Made by a program: the position numbers and the translations under genes. Shown here piece after piece: positions 43,727 through 54,970 of a stretch of 64,000 bases of DNA; position 1 is the first letter of the stretch; each line of letters starts with the position of its first letter. Below the pieces are notes generated by a model that was given only the letters and a program-made list of their open reading frames with translations, was not told the DNA's origin and searched no databases. Origin of the DNA: Nelumbo lutea (taxonomy: Eukaryota > Streptophyta > Magnoliopsida > Proteales > Nelumbonaceae); the NCBI GenBank assembly GCA_022828595.1, contig JAKGHH010000007.1, positions 35,960,356 to 36,024,355 on the forward strand, written 5' to 3'.

Positions 43727-46297
43727 ATGATCACCAAAACTCATCTATTGTTCTCTCTCATTCTCTTCTCCTTCCTCTCAAATGTCATTTTTAAGACCGA
43801 AGCCTCCGCCGGTTCGTTCCTCCTGAGTTGCGGCTCTACAAGCTCCGGCGCCGATTCCGATGGCAGAACATGGGAGCCCGACTCTAAGTACCTCGAGACA
43901 CAGGATAATTCAATGCCTTCTACAGCTGAATTCCAGGACCCATCTCTTCCTTCTACAATTCCATACATGAGCGCCAGAGTTTTCACAGCTCCATCCTCAT
44001 ACAAGTTCTCCATTTCCCCAAACGACAGGCACTGGGTCAGACTCCATTTCTATCCAACTTCCTACAGCGGCCTTAACGCCACTGACGCCTTCTTCTCAGT
44101 TGTTGCAGGTGGGGTTACACTTCTTAACAATTTCAGCGCTTACATTACAGCCGAAGCTCTCACACAGGCTTACATCATCAGAGAATTCTCTCTGGTCCCC
44201 GTTCCCACCGGCCAACTCAGCCTCACCTTCACGCCTTCTGACAAACGTGATGGTTCCTTCGCTTTTATCAATGGCATTGAAGTGATTCCGATGCCGAATG
44301 TGTTCCTGAATGCGATGCTGGTGGGGTTCCTCGATCAGCCCGTTGACGTCCAGAGCTCTAATCTACAGACTATGTACAGGCTCAATGTGGGTGGGCAGTA
44401 TATTTCTCCTGTAAATGATTCTGGCCTCACCAGAACCTGGTACGATGATTCTCCATATCTGTTTGGTGCTAATATGGGCATCTCCTTTGAGGCTGGCAAG
44501 AATGTAACTATCCAATATACCGACGAGCAGAAGCCTGCAGCTCCGCTTGATGTCTACAGCTCTGCGAGGACGATGGGACCAGAATCCACTGTCAATGCGA
44601 ATGCTAATCTCACATGGGTGTTCCAGGTTGATGGGAGTTTCATGTATGTAGTTAGATTTCACTTCTGTGAACTGGACATGACCAAGGTTAATCAGAGAGT
44701 GTTCGACATTTACGTCAACAACCAGACGGCACAGGTGGGGGCCGATGTTATCTTATGGTCTGGTGGAAGGGGAATACCGATGTACAAGGATTTTGCAGTG
44801 TTTGCTACCGAAGAACCCGGTGATGAAATGCTGTGGGTGGCATTGCATCCCACTGTCTCTGCGAGGCCTGAATACTATGATGCCATCCTTAATGGATTGG
44901 AGATATTCAAGCTCAATGACAGCAACGCAAACTTGGCAGGGCCCAACCCTGTGCCATCGCCGATGCTCATCAAGGCCGAAGAAATGAGGGAGTTTGCTCC
45001 GCCGAGGTCCAATGGAAATGCCGAAGTCATTGGTGGGGCTGCTGGTGGTGCAGCTGCCGTTGGGCTTGTGGCCGCTATCTGCATTGCTGCATACCAGAGG
45101 AAGAAGAAAGTCGTCGGAGCTGACGCCGCCGGTCCATATGGTTGGTTGCCACTTTATGGAAGTAGCCACACCACGACGAGCAAGTCGACCATCTCCGGAA
45201 AGAGTACTGCCAGCAGCCACCTTTCATCCCTGGCTGTTAGTCTGTGCAGGCATTTCTCCCTGGCGGAGATAAAACAAGGTACGAAGAACTTCGATGAGTC
45301 TCAGGTTATTGGGGTTGGTGGCTTTGGGAAGGTGTATAAAGGAGTTATTGATGGAAGCACCAAGGTAGCTATTAAGAGAGCAAACCCATCTTCAGAACAA
45401 GGAGTCAATGAATTCCAGACCGAAATTGAGATGCTTTCTAAGTTGAGACACAGACATTTAGTGTCTCTGATTGGGTACTGCGAGGAGAACGACGAGATGA
45501 TTTTGGTCTATGATTACATGGCTTTTGGGACTCTGAGGGAACATCTCTACAAGACCAATAAACCTCCTCTCTCCTGGAAGCAGAGGTTGGAGATCTGCAT
45601 CGGAGCTGCAAGGGGACTTCACTACCTCCACACTGGTGCAAAATACACAATCATTCACAGGGATGTGAAGACCACCAACATCCTTCTGGACGACAAGTGG
45701 GTGGCCAAGGTTTCAGATTTTGGACTGTCGAAAACTGGTCCCGACATGATGAACCAGTCCCATGTTAGCACAGTGGTGAAAGGCAGCTTTGGGTATTTGG
45801 ACCCTGAATACTTCCGACGGCAGCAGTTGACAGAGAAGTCCGATGTATACTCATTTGGGGTTGTTCTGTTTGAGGTGTTGTGCGCCAGGCCAGCTCTGAA
45901 TCCAAGCCTTCCCAAGGAGCAAGTCAGTCTTGCAGACTGGGCCTTACACTGCCAGAAGAAAGGAGTGCTGGAGGACATCGTCGATCCTCACCTGAAGGAA
46001 AAGATCACCCCAGAATGCTTCAAGAAGTTCGCTGAGACAGCTGAGAAATGCTTGTCTGATCATGGACTTGACCGCCCCTCCATGGGTGATGTGTTGTGGA
46101 ATCTTGAGTATTGCCTTCAAGTGCAAGAGAACCCCGACGGTGTGAAAATGGAGAAGGATGATAGCGAAACAATCAACGCTCCAATGGCTGCCAGTAGTTC
46201 TGATATAGAAATGTATCACGCCACTCTAGGCCTTGGAGCTGGAGGCAGCAGTGATGACGTGATCTTCTCTCAGTTTATCAATCCAAAGGGGCGATGA
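43727..46297 (+). CDS. FER-like: FERONIA-like CrRLK1L receptor kinase, 856 aa, intronless
   Basis: A plasma-membrane receptor serine/threonine kinase. Residues 1-26 are a signal peptide (LLFSLILFSFLSNVIF core). About 28-400 is the two-part malectin-like ectodomain (YMSARVF, FYPTSYSGLNATDAFFSV, YRLNVGG, TWYDDSPYLFG), ending NGLEIFKL and LAGPNP (403-408). The membrane span is about 434-456, followed by QRKKK. The kinase domain (about 523-800) has GVGGFGKVY (529-537), lysine 550 in VAIKR, HRDVKTTNILL with Asp646, and DFG Asp664. The activation loop is TVVKGSFGYLDPEYF. The C-tail ends FSQFINPKGR, close to the FERONIA end NPKGR. All catalytic residues are present, so it should be active. CrRLK1L genes are normally intronless and 820-900 aa. 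In Arabidopsis FERONIA binds RALF peptides with LLG co-receptors in wall sensing, growth and fertilisation. It is closest to FER by kinase and tail. ANXUR or another clade member cannot be excluded. Confidence 0.97.
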   Translation: MITKTHLLFSLILFSFLSNVIFKTEASAGSFLLSCGSTSSGADSDGRTWEPDSKYLETQDNSMPSTAEFQDPSLPSTIPYMSARVFTAPSSYKFSISPNDRHWVRLHFYPTSYSGLNATDAFFSVVAGGVTLLNNFSAYITAEALTQAYIIREFSLVPVPTGQLSLTFTPSDKRDGSFAFINGIEVIPMPNVFLNAMLVGFLDQPVDVQSSNLQTMYRLNVGGQYISPVNDSGLTRTWYDDSPYLFGANMGISFEAGKNVTIQYTDEQKPAAPLDVYSSARTMGPESTVNANANLTWVFQVDGSFMYVVRFHFCELDMTKVNQRVFDIYVNNQTAQVGADVILWSGGRGIPMYKDFAVFATEEPGDEMLWVALHPTVSARPEYYDAILNGLEIFKLNDSNANLAGPNPVPSPMLIKAEEMREFAPPRSNGNAEVIGGAAGGAAAVGLVAAICIAAYQRKKKVVGADAAGPYGWLPLYGSSHTTTSKSTISGKSTASSHLSSLAVSLCRHFSLAEIKQGTKNFDESQVIGVGGFGKVYKGVIDGSTKVAIKRANPSSEQGVNEFQTEIEMLSKLRHRHLVSLIGYCEENDEMILVYDYMAFGTLREHLYKTNKPPLSWKQRLEICIGAARGLHYLHTGAKYTIIHRDVKTTNILLDDKWVAKVSDFGLSKTGPDMMNQSHVSTVVKGSFGYLDPEYFRRQQLTEKSDVYSFGVVLFEVLCARPALNPSLPKEQVSLADWALHCQKKGVLEDIVDPHLKEKITPECFKKFAETAEKCLSDHGLDRPSMGDVLWNLEYCLQVQENPDGVKMEKDDSETINAPMAASSSDIEMYHATLGLGAGGSSDDVIFSQFINPKGR

Positions 46298-46919
46298 GGA
46301 AAGTTTTCTCATCAACATTAATTGATCAATCTTTGTTTGTTCTGCTAGAATCAGGTAGGATGAGGTGTCCCAGGAATGGAATTCGAGCAAATAATCCTTG
46401 CTGTTAGCGCTTTTTTCATTTTGGTTTAATTTCTTCACACAATGATCGATGCTTTTGTTATTTGTTATATATGTGAATGTTCCTTCCTAATTAGGCTATT
46501 GTAATTGATAGTCACATTTTACCAACAAATTAAGTGTATATGGAATTAACAACCACGAACAACTCTATCTCTTGCCATATTTTCTTATTATTACTGTTTT
46601 ATTAATTCTATTAATGGACTTCTTTACCTCTATTCTTAAAATGTTATCCCACATTAATTATTATCATGGAACAGCTTGAATCCAAGGTTCAAAACTTTGA
46701 TACTTATCCGTCGTATTGTATTGTATCGTATCTTTTGGCATGGTTATTGTTGAAAGGACTGATTTATACCCAAAAAGGCCAAACCTTGTCAGGTCTATAG
46801 ATGTGAAATTTAACTCTTTTAATTTATCAGTCCAAGAATGGGAGAATTCCCATGGAGAAATTACATTCTTGTAGGGACAATCTAGGATTAGGTGATCGAA
46901 TTTGATTTCCAAAATAAAT
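46298..46919. other. 3' flank of the receptor kinase
   Basis: The 3' UTR probably lies here. The text CCAAGGTTCAAAACTTTGAT at 46681 is related to the repeat end at 14757. No gene is supported. Confidence 0.45.
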
Positions 46920-47299
46920 TAAGTTCGTACCTGAAAAGTTGTAGCTCTCAAAGTGGTAGTTCACACTTAAAATCTATTGGCTGAAAATTAACACAAGCTT
47001 CATAAATGTCCAGCTTAAGTTAATTTTGGCTGTTGGGACCCAATAGCATAGGCTGTTGAGACAGTTTGTGGGTAGTTCACATATTCATGCCAATGCTTTC
47101 GTTTTTAGTCAAAATAAATTAAGATATAATTACTAATTTACCCATTCTCATGGTAATGTGGCATTTCAAGAAATTCTCTCAACAACATAGGTTGTTGGCT
47201 CCCAACAGTTAAAGCTTTTCCCAGCTTAAGGGGTAATACCCATAAACATACCAAAACACACACGAGTCTAATTGGAGCTAAAGACATAGACTGTCTATA
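46920..47299 (-). repeat. Probable copia LTR remnant
   Basis: On the minus strand the purine tract GTGCAAGTGGGAGA ends at about 47300 and the sequence below it is the expected place of the 3' LTR. The inner TGTTGGGAGCC at about 47208 may be its true start or a nested one. Edges are uncertain. Confidence 0.45.
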
Positions 47300-48960
47300 T
47301 CTCCCACTTGCACTAAGGTTCAATTAGTTACATGTTATAGTCTCATACTATCTGCATGTCCCTTAAAGACTTTCTATGTTAGTGATTTAGTTAATGGGTC
47401 AATTACATTCTCCACTGATGCTACCTTCTAAATTTGGATCTCCCCTCTTCTAATTATTTCTCATAGGATATGATACTTCCTCATGATATCAAATGGGCTC
47501 TTGACTCCTTATCTTGAGTAATGGATCTAGTGTTGTCATACAACAATGGAATGGGTGAATGGCTAGAGGAGAGGGTACAATTCTTAATTCTTGGATGAAT
47601 TTTTTTCATCCATACTAGTTCCCAGGTAGCCTCACTTGCAACAATGTACTTGGTCTCAATTTGAATTCCTATTTGCTACTTCTCCAACTGATCGCACAGG
47701 ATCCAAACATAAAAATATATCCAAATGTAGATTTTCTATCATCTAGATATGATTAGAAGTTGAAATCTATATATCCGATAACTTATAGTGAACTATACCA
47801 TCGAAGACAAGACAATAACCTTTTGTTCTTCTTAGGTATTAAGTATATTTTGCATTATTATCTAGTGCTCCTAAATTGATATCTACTTATAACACTAACA
47901 ACTTGTGTAATATTATGTCGAGTGCACAACATAACATATACGGTGCTCCCAATGGCAGAAGCATAAGGAACATTTTTTCATATCATCAATCTCGTCAAGA
48001 GCCATAGGTGACATACCCTTGGAGAAAGTGACTCTGTGTTTAAAAGTGACAAATCCCTTCTTGTAATCCTACATGTTAAACCACTTGATAATCTTATCAA
48101 TTTAATTAAGTAAACTGCGATAGTCCTATCAAATACTTCGATTTATCTCTATAGAATTGAAATCATAAGATGTAAGAAGTTTCTCCAAGATCTTTAATGG
48201 AGAATTGCTATAAAAGTCATATCTTCATTGAGGGCAACATAAGGCTCATTTGGATTTTTTTCAATGTTAAACTGTTTAACAATTAAGTCAAATTGAATGT
48301 TCCAATTTCTAGAATATTGTTTTAATTCATAGATTGATCTATTGAGCTTGCACACTATGTATTCTTAACTCTTAACAACAAAGCCTTTTGATTGTTACAT
48401 ATAAATATCTTCTATGAGATCTTCATTCAGAAATGTGGTCTTGACATCCATTTGCCAAATTCCCTAACCATAATGTACAACTATCACCAAAAATATTCTA
48501 ATTGACTTTAATATTACTACTAGCAATAAGGTTTCCTCATAATTGATTCCCTCTTTCTAAGTATAACCCTTCACCATAAGTCAAGCATTGTAGGTCTCAA
48601 CCTTTGCATTAGAGTCATTCTTCCTCTTGAAGATCCATTTGCAACTAATTGTTTTCACCCCAAAGGATAGTTTTACAAGAATCCAAATTCCTTTGATTTC
48701 ATTGAATCGATCTCAACTTCCATGGCATCTACCCACTTTAGGGAGTCTATGTCTAACATAACTTTTATATAAGTCAAGGGAAATCTTCTAGGCTTGATGT
48801 TTGTATTTTGTATGACCTTTCCCACTACATCAAAGTTTTCCTCATTAAGAATAACTTCCTGATGATTACTTGAGATATAATCCTTTTATAGGAAATGGCC
48901 ATTTTAAGTAGCAAAGACCTTTTATTCACTTAGGTCATAGAAAAGATACCTAATAGAATC
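47300..48960 (-). pseudogene. Copia pol remnant, RT to RNase H
   Basis: Minus-strand text in order from 48680 downward: VKTISCKWIFKRKNDSN (RT start), DIQMDVKTTFLNEDL, GFVVKS, VCKLNRSIYELKQ with SRNWN, KPNEPYV-like text, then ILKRFNMQDYKKGF near 48060. Frames are broken many times. It ends at the purine tract near 47300. Confidence 0.85.
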
Positions 48961-49732
48961 CTTGAGGTGACTTGCAAATAGGAAATTGCAAATATGTTAA
49001 CACAAAAATTGCAATTCTTTGCATGTATGTCATACCAAAAATTGCAAATATGTTACGAAACTGTATCCTTTGCATGTACGTCATACCAAACTCATTTCAA
49101 ATCCACCTTCCTGTTGCCAACAATTAAATGATGAAAAGAACACAAACGATTCAACCGCCCATCCCCCCCACCCCCGAAAAAAACAAAAGAAAAAGAAAAG
49201 CAAATGTCTTTTAGAGCCTCAAATATAAATTGTTTCTTCTCCCATTTTCTTGACAAGATAAATGTTAAGTCTTCTCATATTAGCAATCAGAAAAGAGGTC
49301 ATTCTCCATTTTTTTTGATAAATAAGAGGTCATTCTCCATTTTCTTAGAACAAATCAAGAACCTAATGATTCCAAGCAAAGCATTAGGATACAATTCTAA
49401 GGTGCCTTTGTCCATATGGAACATCTCTTATATATGTGTTGATCACCCAATTACCAATAACTTGGAGCAGAAAATAACTAAAATCCAATCATTTGAAGCT
49501 TAATGTATGGGCTTCAGTCTTAAATTAGCTTTCATCCTGCAATGAAAATTTGATCAAACATTCATAAGAAATAATGTCAAGCTACTGAAGCAAAAGGAAG
49601 AAAGACCATCAATAAAAATACATCTTAACCACTGATACATCTTAATGTGTATCATTTACTAAATGAGCAATCACATAGAGAAAGATTCTCTTCTCTGTTT
49701 TTATTTTTTATTTATTTTGTTAAATAACCATA
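48961..49732. other. No gene seen
   Basis: A short tandem text (TTGCAAATATGTTA with CTTTGCATGTA) is doubled at 48990-49090. A-rich sequence and a duplicated AAGAGGTCATTCTCCATTTT occur near 49292-49342. No gene supported. Confidence 0.5.
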
Positions 49733-49843
49733 ATCCCAAAGGTGCCAACTGGCTCAGTATTGTAGCAGACTGGTGGAGGTTATAGCTTTCAGGAATGGGC
49801 TACCTCCTGTTGTGTAGTCAGTCCCATGGAACCAAGAAACAAA
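49733..49843 (+). mobile_element. Short SINE with 11-bp target duplication (copy 4)
   Basis: AAATAACCATA flanks both sides (49722-49732, 49844-49854). It starts with AGGTGCCAACTGGCTCAG (A-box region) and has the family 3' part GAATGGGCTACCTCCTGTTG. The B-box region seems deleted. An A-rich tail is present. Confidence 0.8.
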
Positions 49844-49854
49844 AAATAACCATA

Positions 49855-50350
49855 TTTGTAAAAGGAGACATACAGTTAGAGAAGAATTACCAGTTCAAGA
49901 AATAAAATAAAGTGAGAAGATTAGAACCTAAGGATGCTCTATTCTAGTAATAATGCAGGAAATAAATATTATTTCCTTCAGAGTTTCCTCATTGCCAAGA
50001 CCACCACAGAATTTCACCTCCTGAACGATATGATGAAGAGTTGTCCATCAAAACCGGATTCAGAAAGATCACATCATTTTTTTATTTTGTTTTGGTGGAA
50101 GGATGATACTGTAATTGTAGTTTCTTACTTTCCATGATCTTTACATATTTTCTGGTGTTCCCTCTCCCTCTTTATAGTAATATAATTCTTAACAAAGTAA
50201 AAAATAAGGCTCTGTTCTGAATGGTGGAGTGGATTTGGAATTAAATTCCACTTCTTTAGTACTTGATGACTAATTACCCAGTCATTAATGTGTCTGTTGA
50301 GTTACACTTCACAGCAGAAATGGACCTACATGACATGACTAGGAGACTAC
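49855..50350. other. No gene seen
   Basis: Intergenic sequence up to the TIR element; open frames carry no domain. Confidence 0.5.
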
Positions 50351-50639
50351 CATAGTTGTCAAGGCACCTAGGGCACCTAGGCGATGCCTAGGCAATGGAA
50401 TCTACAAGTATAAAATCTAAAGATCCTTACCCCTCCTAAGCTACTTTATTAGGTTTTTATACTAACCAACGTACCTGTATACTACCTATTAGCAATTAAA
50501 TCATTCAAATAAGTAACTAAGTATAAATTTCATATAAAAAGCACAAAATGCCATCATATATACATCATTTAAATATATTAATTCCAATGTTTAATAGTCT
50601 GTTTCAGGCCAACAAAAAGAGTGGAATACAGCAAAAGAA

Positions 50640-52075
50640 AAAAGAGAAAAATAAGGGGGGCAGAGCCCTGTTTTGTTCCCAAAAAAATACTTCTTAAAAA
50701 AAGAAAAAAATAATAATAAAAATACAGGAGTAAGAGGACAACTTGGACTGTGTTTAAAGGGGCAGAGACCCTATTTCAGGCCAATAAAAAGGAAGAATGC
50801 AGTGAAAAAGGAGAGAGGAGGCCAAACTACTGCCTTCCACCCCACGTGTGTAGCCTCTGCTTGGCCTGTGGCGAGACCATTAAACACTTATTTATATCCT
50901 GTCCTTTTGTATCCTTTGTTTGGAATTGGTTTTCCTCTCTCTTTGGATGCAGGTGGACCCCTCCTTCGGATGTAGTAAGACACTTTGATCCAAACTTCTT
51001 TAGACCTCCAAAGAAGAAGGGGAGAGCAATGTGGAGAGCAACAAGAGCAGTTGTTTTGTGGTCAATCTGGGAAGAAAGAAACAATAGGATCTTCCAGGGT
51101 TCTGAAAGATCTAAGGAGCAAATCATTCTGCATTTCTACCAAGGTCATTCATTGGCTTAAAGCATCCCCATTATTTAAAGATTATTCAGCTGATGATTTG
51201 TTTAGAGGATGTTACATTGTGGCAAACTCTTGTTCATTGAGGTCTGTTTTAAAAGAGCAATGGATCCCTCCTGCACATCAATGGGTGAAGCTGAACTTCG
51301 ATGGGAGCTCCTTAGGAATCCTGGGTCCCTCTCGGGTGGGAGGAGCCTTCAGAGACAGGGAGGGCAGACTGGTTGCACTGTATTCATGTCCAATAGGTGA
51401 TGGAGACTCTTTGAGAGCAGAGATTATGGCCTTGCTACAAGGTCTAAGGCTGGCTAAACAATGAGGCCTACACCAGATTGAGGTAGAAGGGGACTCTAAA
51501 CTATTAATTGGGTGGTTGCAGTCACATAACTTGGGAGCTTGGGTACATCGACAATTCATGAGGGAAATAAACTGCTTAGCAAGGGAGGTTGGGGCACTGT
51601 TCAAGTGGACAAGGAGGTCAATAAATGGACTAGCCAAAACCCTTGCAAAGCAAGGAACTTTCAGGGAAAACTTGTTTTGGGCTGTTCTGTAATCAGAAAG
51701 CACTTTTCTTGGGGTAAACACCTTAATCTGTCTAATGAAAGTTACCGTTTCTAATAAAAAAATAGGAGAGAGAAAAATAAGGGGATGGAGTCCTTGTTTT
51801 GTTCCAAGAAAAACTATTAAAAAATAGTACAAAAAAATAGAGGAAAAAATTTTGGAAGTTGGGACACAGCTCCTGTTTAAGAAGAAGAAGAAGAAGGGGG
51901 CAGAGCCCCTGTTTCGTTCCCAAAAGTATTTAAAAAAAAGAAAGAAAATAAGATACAAGAGTAATAGGACGATTTGGAGGAGGAGAAGGAAGAGCCCCTG
52001 TTTTGTTCCCAAAAACATTTCTTAAAAAATAGTAAGAAAAAAAATACAGGAGCACAGGACAACTTGAACCGTTTA
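50640..52075. repeat. Repeated ~90-bp unit flanking the LINE insert
   Basis: The motif CAGAGCCCCTGTTTTGTTCC followed by an A-rich stretch and ACAGGAG-ACAACTTG occurs near 50658, 51790 (diverged), 51900 and 51985. A TTTCAGGCCAA(C/T)AAAAAG motif is also doubled at 50605 and 50775. Confidence 0.75.
50755..51760 (+). pseudogene. LINE 3' end: zinc-binding and RNase H, inside the TIR element
   Basis: Frames read CSLCLACGETIKHLFISCPF and VWNWFSSLFGC (RVT zinc-binding), WSIWEERNNRIFQGSERS, then after a frameshift HQWVKLNFDGSSLG, FRDREGRLVALYS, DSLRAEIMALLQGLRLA and VEGDSKLLIGWLQ. One stop and at least two frameshifts. RNase H acidic residues (D in NFDGS, E in RAEIMALL, D in EGDSK) are present. Confidence 0.9.
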
Positions 52076-52396
52076 AGAAGAAACTTCCCTGGAGGTCCTG
52101 GACGACTTGGACTGAAACAATGGAAACTTATTAGTCCTCAGTCTTCTCTTCTTAGTCTCAGTTAAGAACTCAAACCCAAAGAAACTTTCATAGTTTTAAT
52201 AAAAAATTAATTATCATAATAAAAATTGTAATATACAACAGGGTGTATTCTAATAAAATAAACCAACCAATAAAATGAAATAACGTATATGGGCATTTAA
52301 AAACAATAATATATATGGGTGAGCACCTAATACGAAAACCATCTTGGCTTTGGGCGAGGCAACCTCTAAATATCACCTAGTCACCTTGACAACTAT

Positions 52397-53776
52397 GGAG
52401 ACTACAGAACTGACTACCAATTTTTCCAGCAACCTTAGTTCAATCCTGAACCAAAAACAACCTAAAAGTGATTATATTAAGTCTATGACAAAAAAGTAAT
52501 AGTTACCAGGCCATGTCATATACAAGGGCTTTACATAAAACTATGTAGAAAATATAAATATAGAGGTATGTATACATAAAAAGAATAAATGGATTTGTTG
52601 AGTCCTAAAATGATTAGAGAAGAAACCTTGGAAACCCCTGAAAAGGCTATCCACCACAACAATAACCACTTGCTGTTCCTTTTTAAGAATCATTTTCTGT
52701 CCTGTTCTGCCTATCACCACTTCTAGGAACTTTTATCCTCAACAAGAAATCAAGTCTCTCAAGTCCAAAGAGCACCTCTTTGTGAAAACCTCACATCAGC
52801 CATGAGGATACCAATTCCGAATGGTTCCTTCAGATAACCTGCTCCTAGTAAAAGAGAGCAGACATTAAAAAGGTCCAAACACTGCAATTTTTTTTCAAGA
52901 AAAAGGTAGCATGTATGCATTGAGAAAAACGAACTCAAAAACTGAGACCCCCAAGAGCTACACACCAACAAACCATACAAAGACTATAAAAGGTTCTACA
53001 GAAACAAAAACGTGAATGAGCCTTGCAACCAGCCCATTATGGTGTCTATAGAAAACAATCATGAAAGGGAATGTTTCCGAACAATTTCCTCTTCAACATT
53101 TCATCCTCTTGGTGCACTTCATTTTGAAAATATCATGAGTAGAGAGCCCGATTACAACAAGTGGAATGCCTCTCAAGCTTTCTTCCCCCTCTTATTCAAA
53201 CTTCCTAGCTGCCAGCTCTCCAAAGTCTCCTTAACATGCAGAGACTTTAGGGGAAAAAAGAAACCAAATTCTGATACTACTTTGGAAATGGGTGAAAATA
53301 TGGTCAACAATTTCACAAGGTGGTCACACAGCATGCAACCATATTAACGAATATGCACTCCTCTTTTGATATGATTCTTTCTAGTTAGGCATTTATTTAA
53401 TACTGTTGTCCAGACCTTGAAAGCTTTCCTTGAAGCGACTCCCATTTCTCAGACCACTTTTGACAGCAAGTAGCTATCCCTCACATTAACTAAACTTCTA
53501 GCACAAGACTTCACCAAGAAAACTCTAGATGTCTCCCACCTCCAAATCCAATGATCAACTCCATCATTTTTTGGTTGCCACTTTGATAAAAAAAAAAAAA
53601 AAAGGAAAGAAAGAAAGAAAAAACACCACTACCTTTTCAAGCTCCTATCATTAAAGTTTCTATGGAACCTCGGGGTCCAAATACTTTCATTGCCTATTAC
53701 TTCATAGCACTTCCTCAATCCGCTTATCTTTTTTATGTTTTGATCAATAACTGAAATTCATTAATTCATTAATAAT
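52397..53776. other. No gene supported
   Basis: A 111-codon plus frame at 53012-53347 has no known domain and no splice support. Minus-strand text at 53380-53560 is vaguely LINE-like (WRWETSRVF) but too weak to call. Confidence 0.4.
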
Positions 53777-54970
53777 TCATAAACAGAAGATACAAATAAG
53801 GAGATAAACTTTCTTAGCTCCTCCAGAAGAAGCAAGAAAATTGATTACAATATCCATTCCTTGAGTCACCCAATTCATCTTGATATCCATTCCTTGAGTC
53901 AAACGTCTAAATTTCCTTTTTTCACTGATGTAACCCCACCATCCCATCTCCTCTTTTTGAAGCCAACGAATAACCAGCTTAGAATCCACTTCAATAAGCA
54001 TCTTACAAAGGTTAAGCTCTTTGGCTCTCATAGCTCCTTCCAAAACAACAAGGATTTTTGTCCTTAATGAGTCCCCAACACCAATGGGAGCACAAAAAAG
54101 AGCTAGAATATTGCCATCCTCATCCCTGAAAACACCCCCAATACCTGAGGGTCCGGGATTTCCCTCATTGCTACCAATGAAATTCAGATTGATGAAACCA
54201 TTAGTAGGGGAAGACTAATTAGGCACAACTAACTCCTTCAAAGGCTTGGAATCAGCCACTTCTCTCCACTTCCTTCTCAAATCAACCGGACAACTGCCAG
54301 AATTCCATCTAAAAGCTTTCAAGTTTTCACCCAATGGATCACCCCAACTGTAATGACTTTAGTTAGGCCATCCATACTTCTTTCTTTGCCTTCAAACATC
54401 CTTTGATTTCTTTCTTCCTGGACAGACCAGCAAGACAACTGCCTGGACAGACCAGCAAGACAACTGCCAGAATTCCATCTAAAAGCTTTCAAGTTTTCAC
54501 CCAATGGATCACCCCAACTATAATGACTTTAGTTAGGCCATCCATACTTCTTTCTTTGCCTTCAAACATCCTTTGATTTCTTTCTTCCTGGACAGACCAG
54601 CAAACTGCAGCCCTTAAACATCTCCATAAAGTTTTTCCCCTTTTCTTTTGCCAACTAACAAAGGTAGGGTCAAACAGCCTATGAACATTAGGCAGAGGGA
54701 TTCACCTCCACCCAAATAAGGAAGAAGCCCATTCCCAAATTGATAGTGTAATGAACAGGACATTAATAAGTGATGAGTGGACTCCCCATTAGCCTTACAA
54801 AGGACACCAAGAGGGGATAAGCAGCAATTAGGTTTTTTCCTTTGTATAAGCTCACAAGAAGAAAATTTCCCAACAAAAGCCCCTAATCTTATGTAGAACA
54901 GGCTGACCGGCTGACCCCAATCCCTTGCCTCTGATAGGAAGTGACCAAGTCTCCAAGGTCCAGTTTCCTA
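53777..54970 (-). pseudogene. LINE zinc-binding and RNase H remnant
   Basis: From 54960 downward the minus strand gives CVLCKANGESTHHLLMSCS (RVT zinc-binding), QEERNQRMFEGKERS, then FINLNFIGSNEGNPGPSGIG and FRDEDGNILALFCAPIG, KILVVLEGAMRAKEL, and VDSKLVIRWLQKEEMGWWGY. Stops and a 170-bp tandem duplication (54291-54600) break it. Confidence 0.88.
54291..54600. repeat. Tandem duplication of 170 bp
   Basis: CAACTGCCAGAATTCCATCT begins at 54291 and 54461 and the following ~140 bp are nearly identical. At the junction CTGGACAGACCAGCAAGACA is itself doubled. Confidence 0.97.

Larger units (their letters stand above)
50351..52396. mobile_element. 2-kb TIR DNA transposon carrying LINE sequence
   Basis: The left end CATAGTTGTCAAGGCACCTA (then GGCGATGCCTAGGCAA) and complement of the right end ATAGTTGTCAAGGTGACTAG are inverted repeats of about 45 bp. 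GGAGACTAC occurs at both sides (50342-50350 and 52397-52405), a 9-bp duplication (8 bp if the TIR is one base longer). This fits Mutator-like or hAT ends. No transposase is seen, so it is non-autonomous. Inside are LINE RNase H sequence and several repeats of a GGGCAGAGCCCTGTTTTG unit. Confidence 0.9.

Noticed and set aside
44753..45220. 155-codon minus frame and other frames inside the receptor kinase
   Set aside because: Shadows of a long GC-balanced CDS; no domain and no separate regulatory signals.
51278..52018. 246-codon minus frame
   Set aside because: Antisense to LINE RNase H and low-complexity repeat units; its Leu/Phe/Ser-rich text comes from A-runs on the other strand.
53012..53347. 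111-codon plus frame
   Set aside because: No domain, no splice or promoter support, and within LINE-rich DNA; may be chance.
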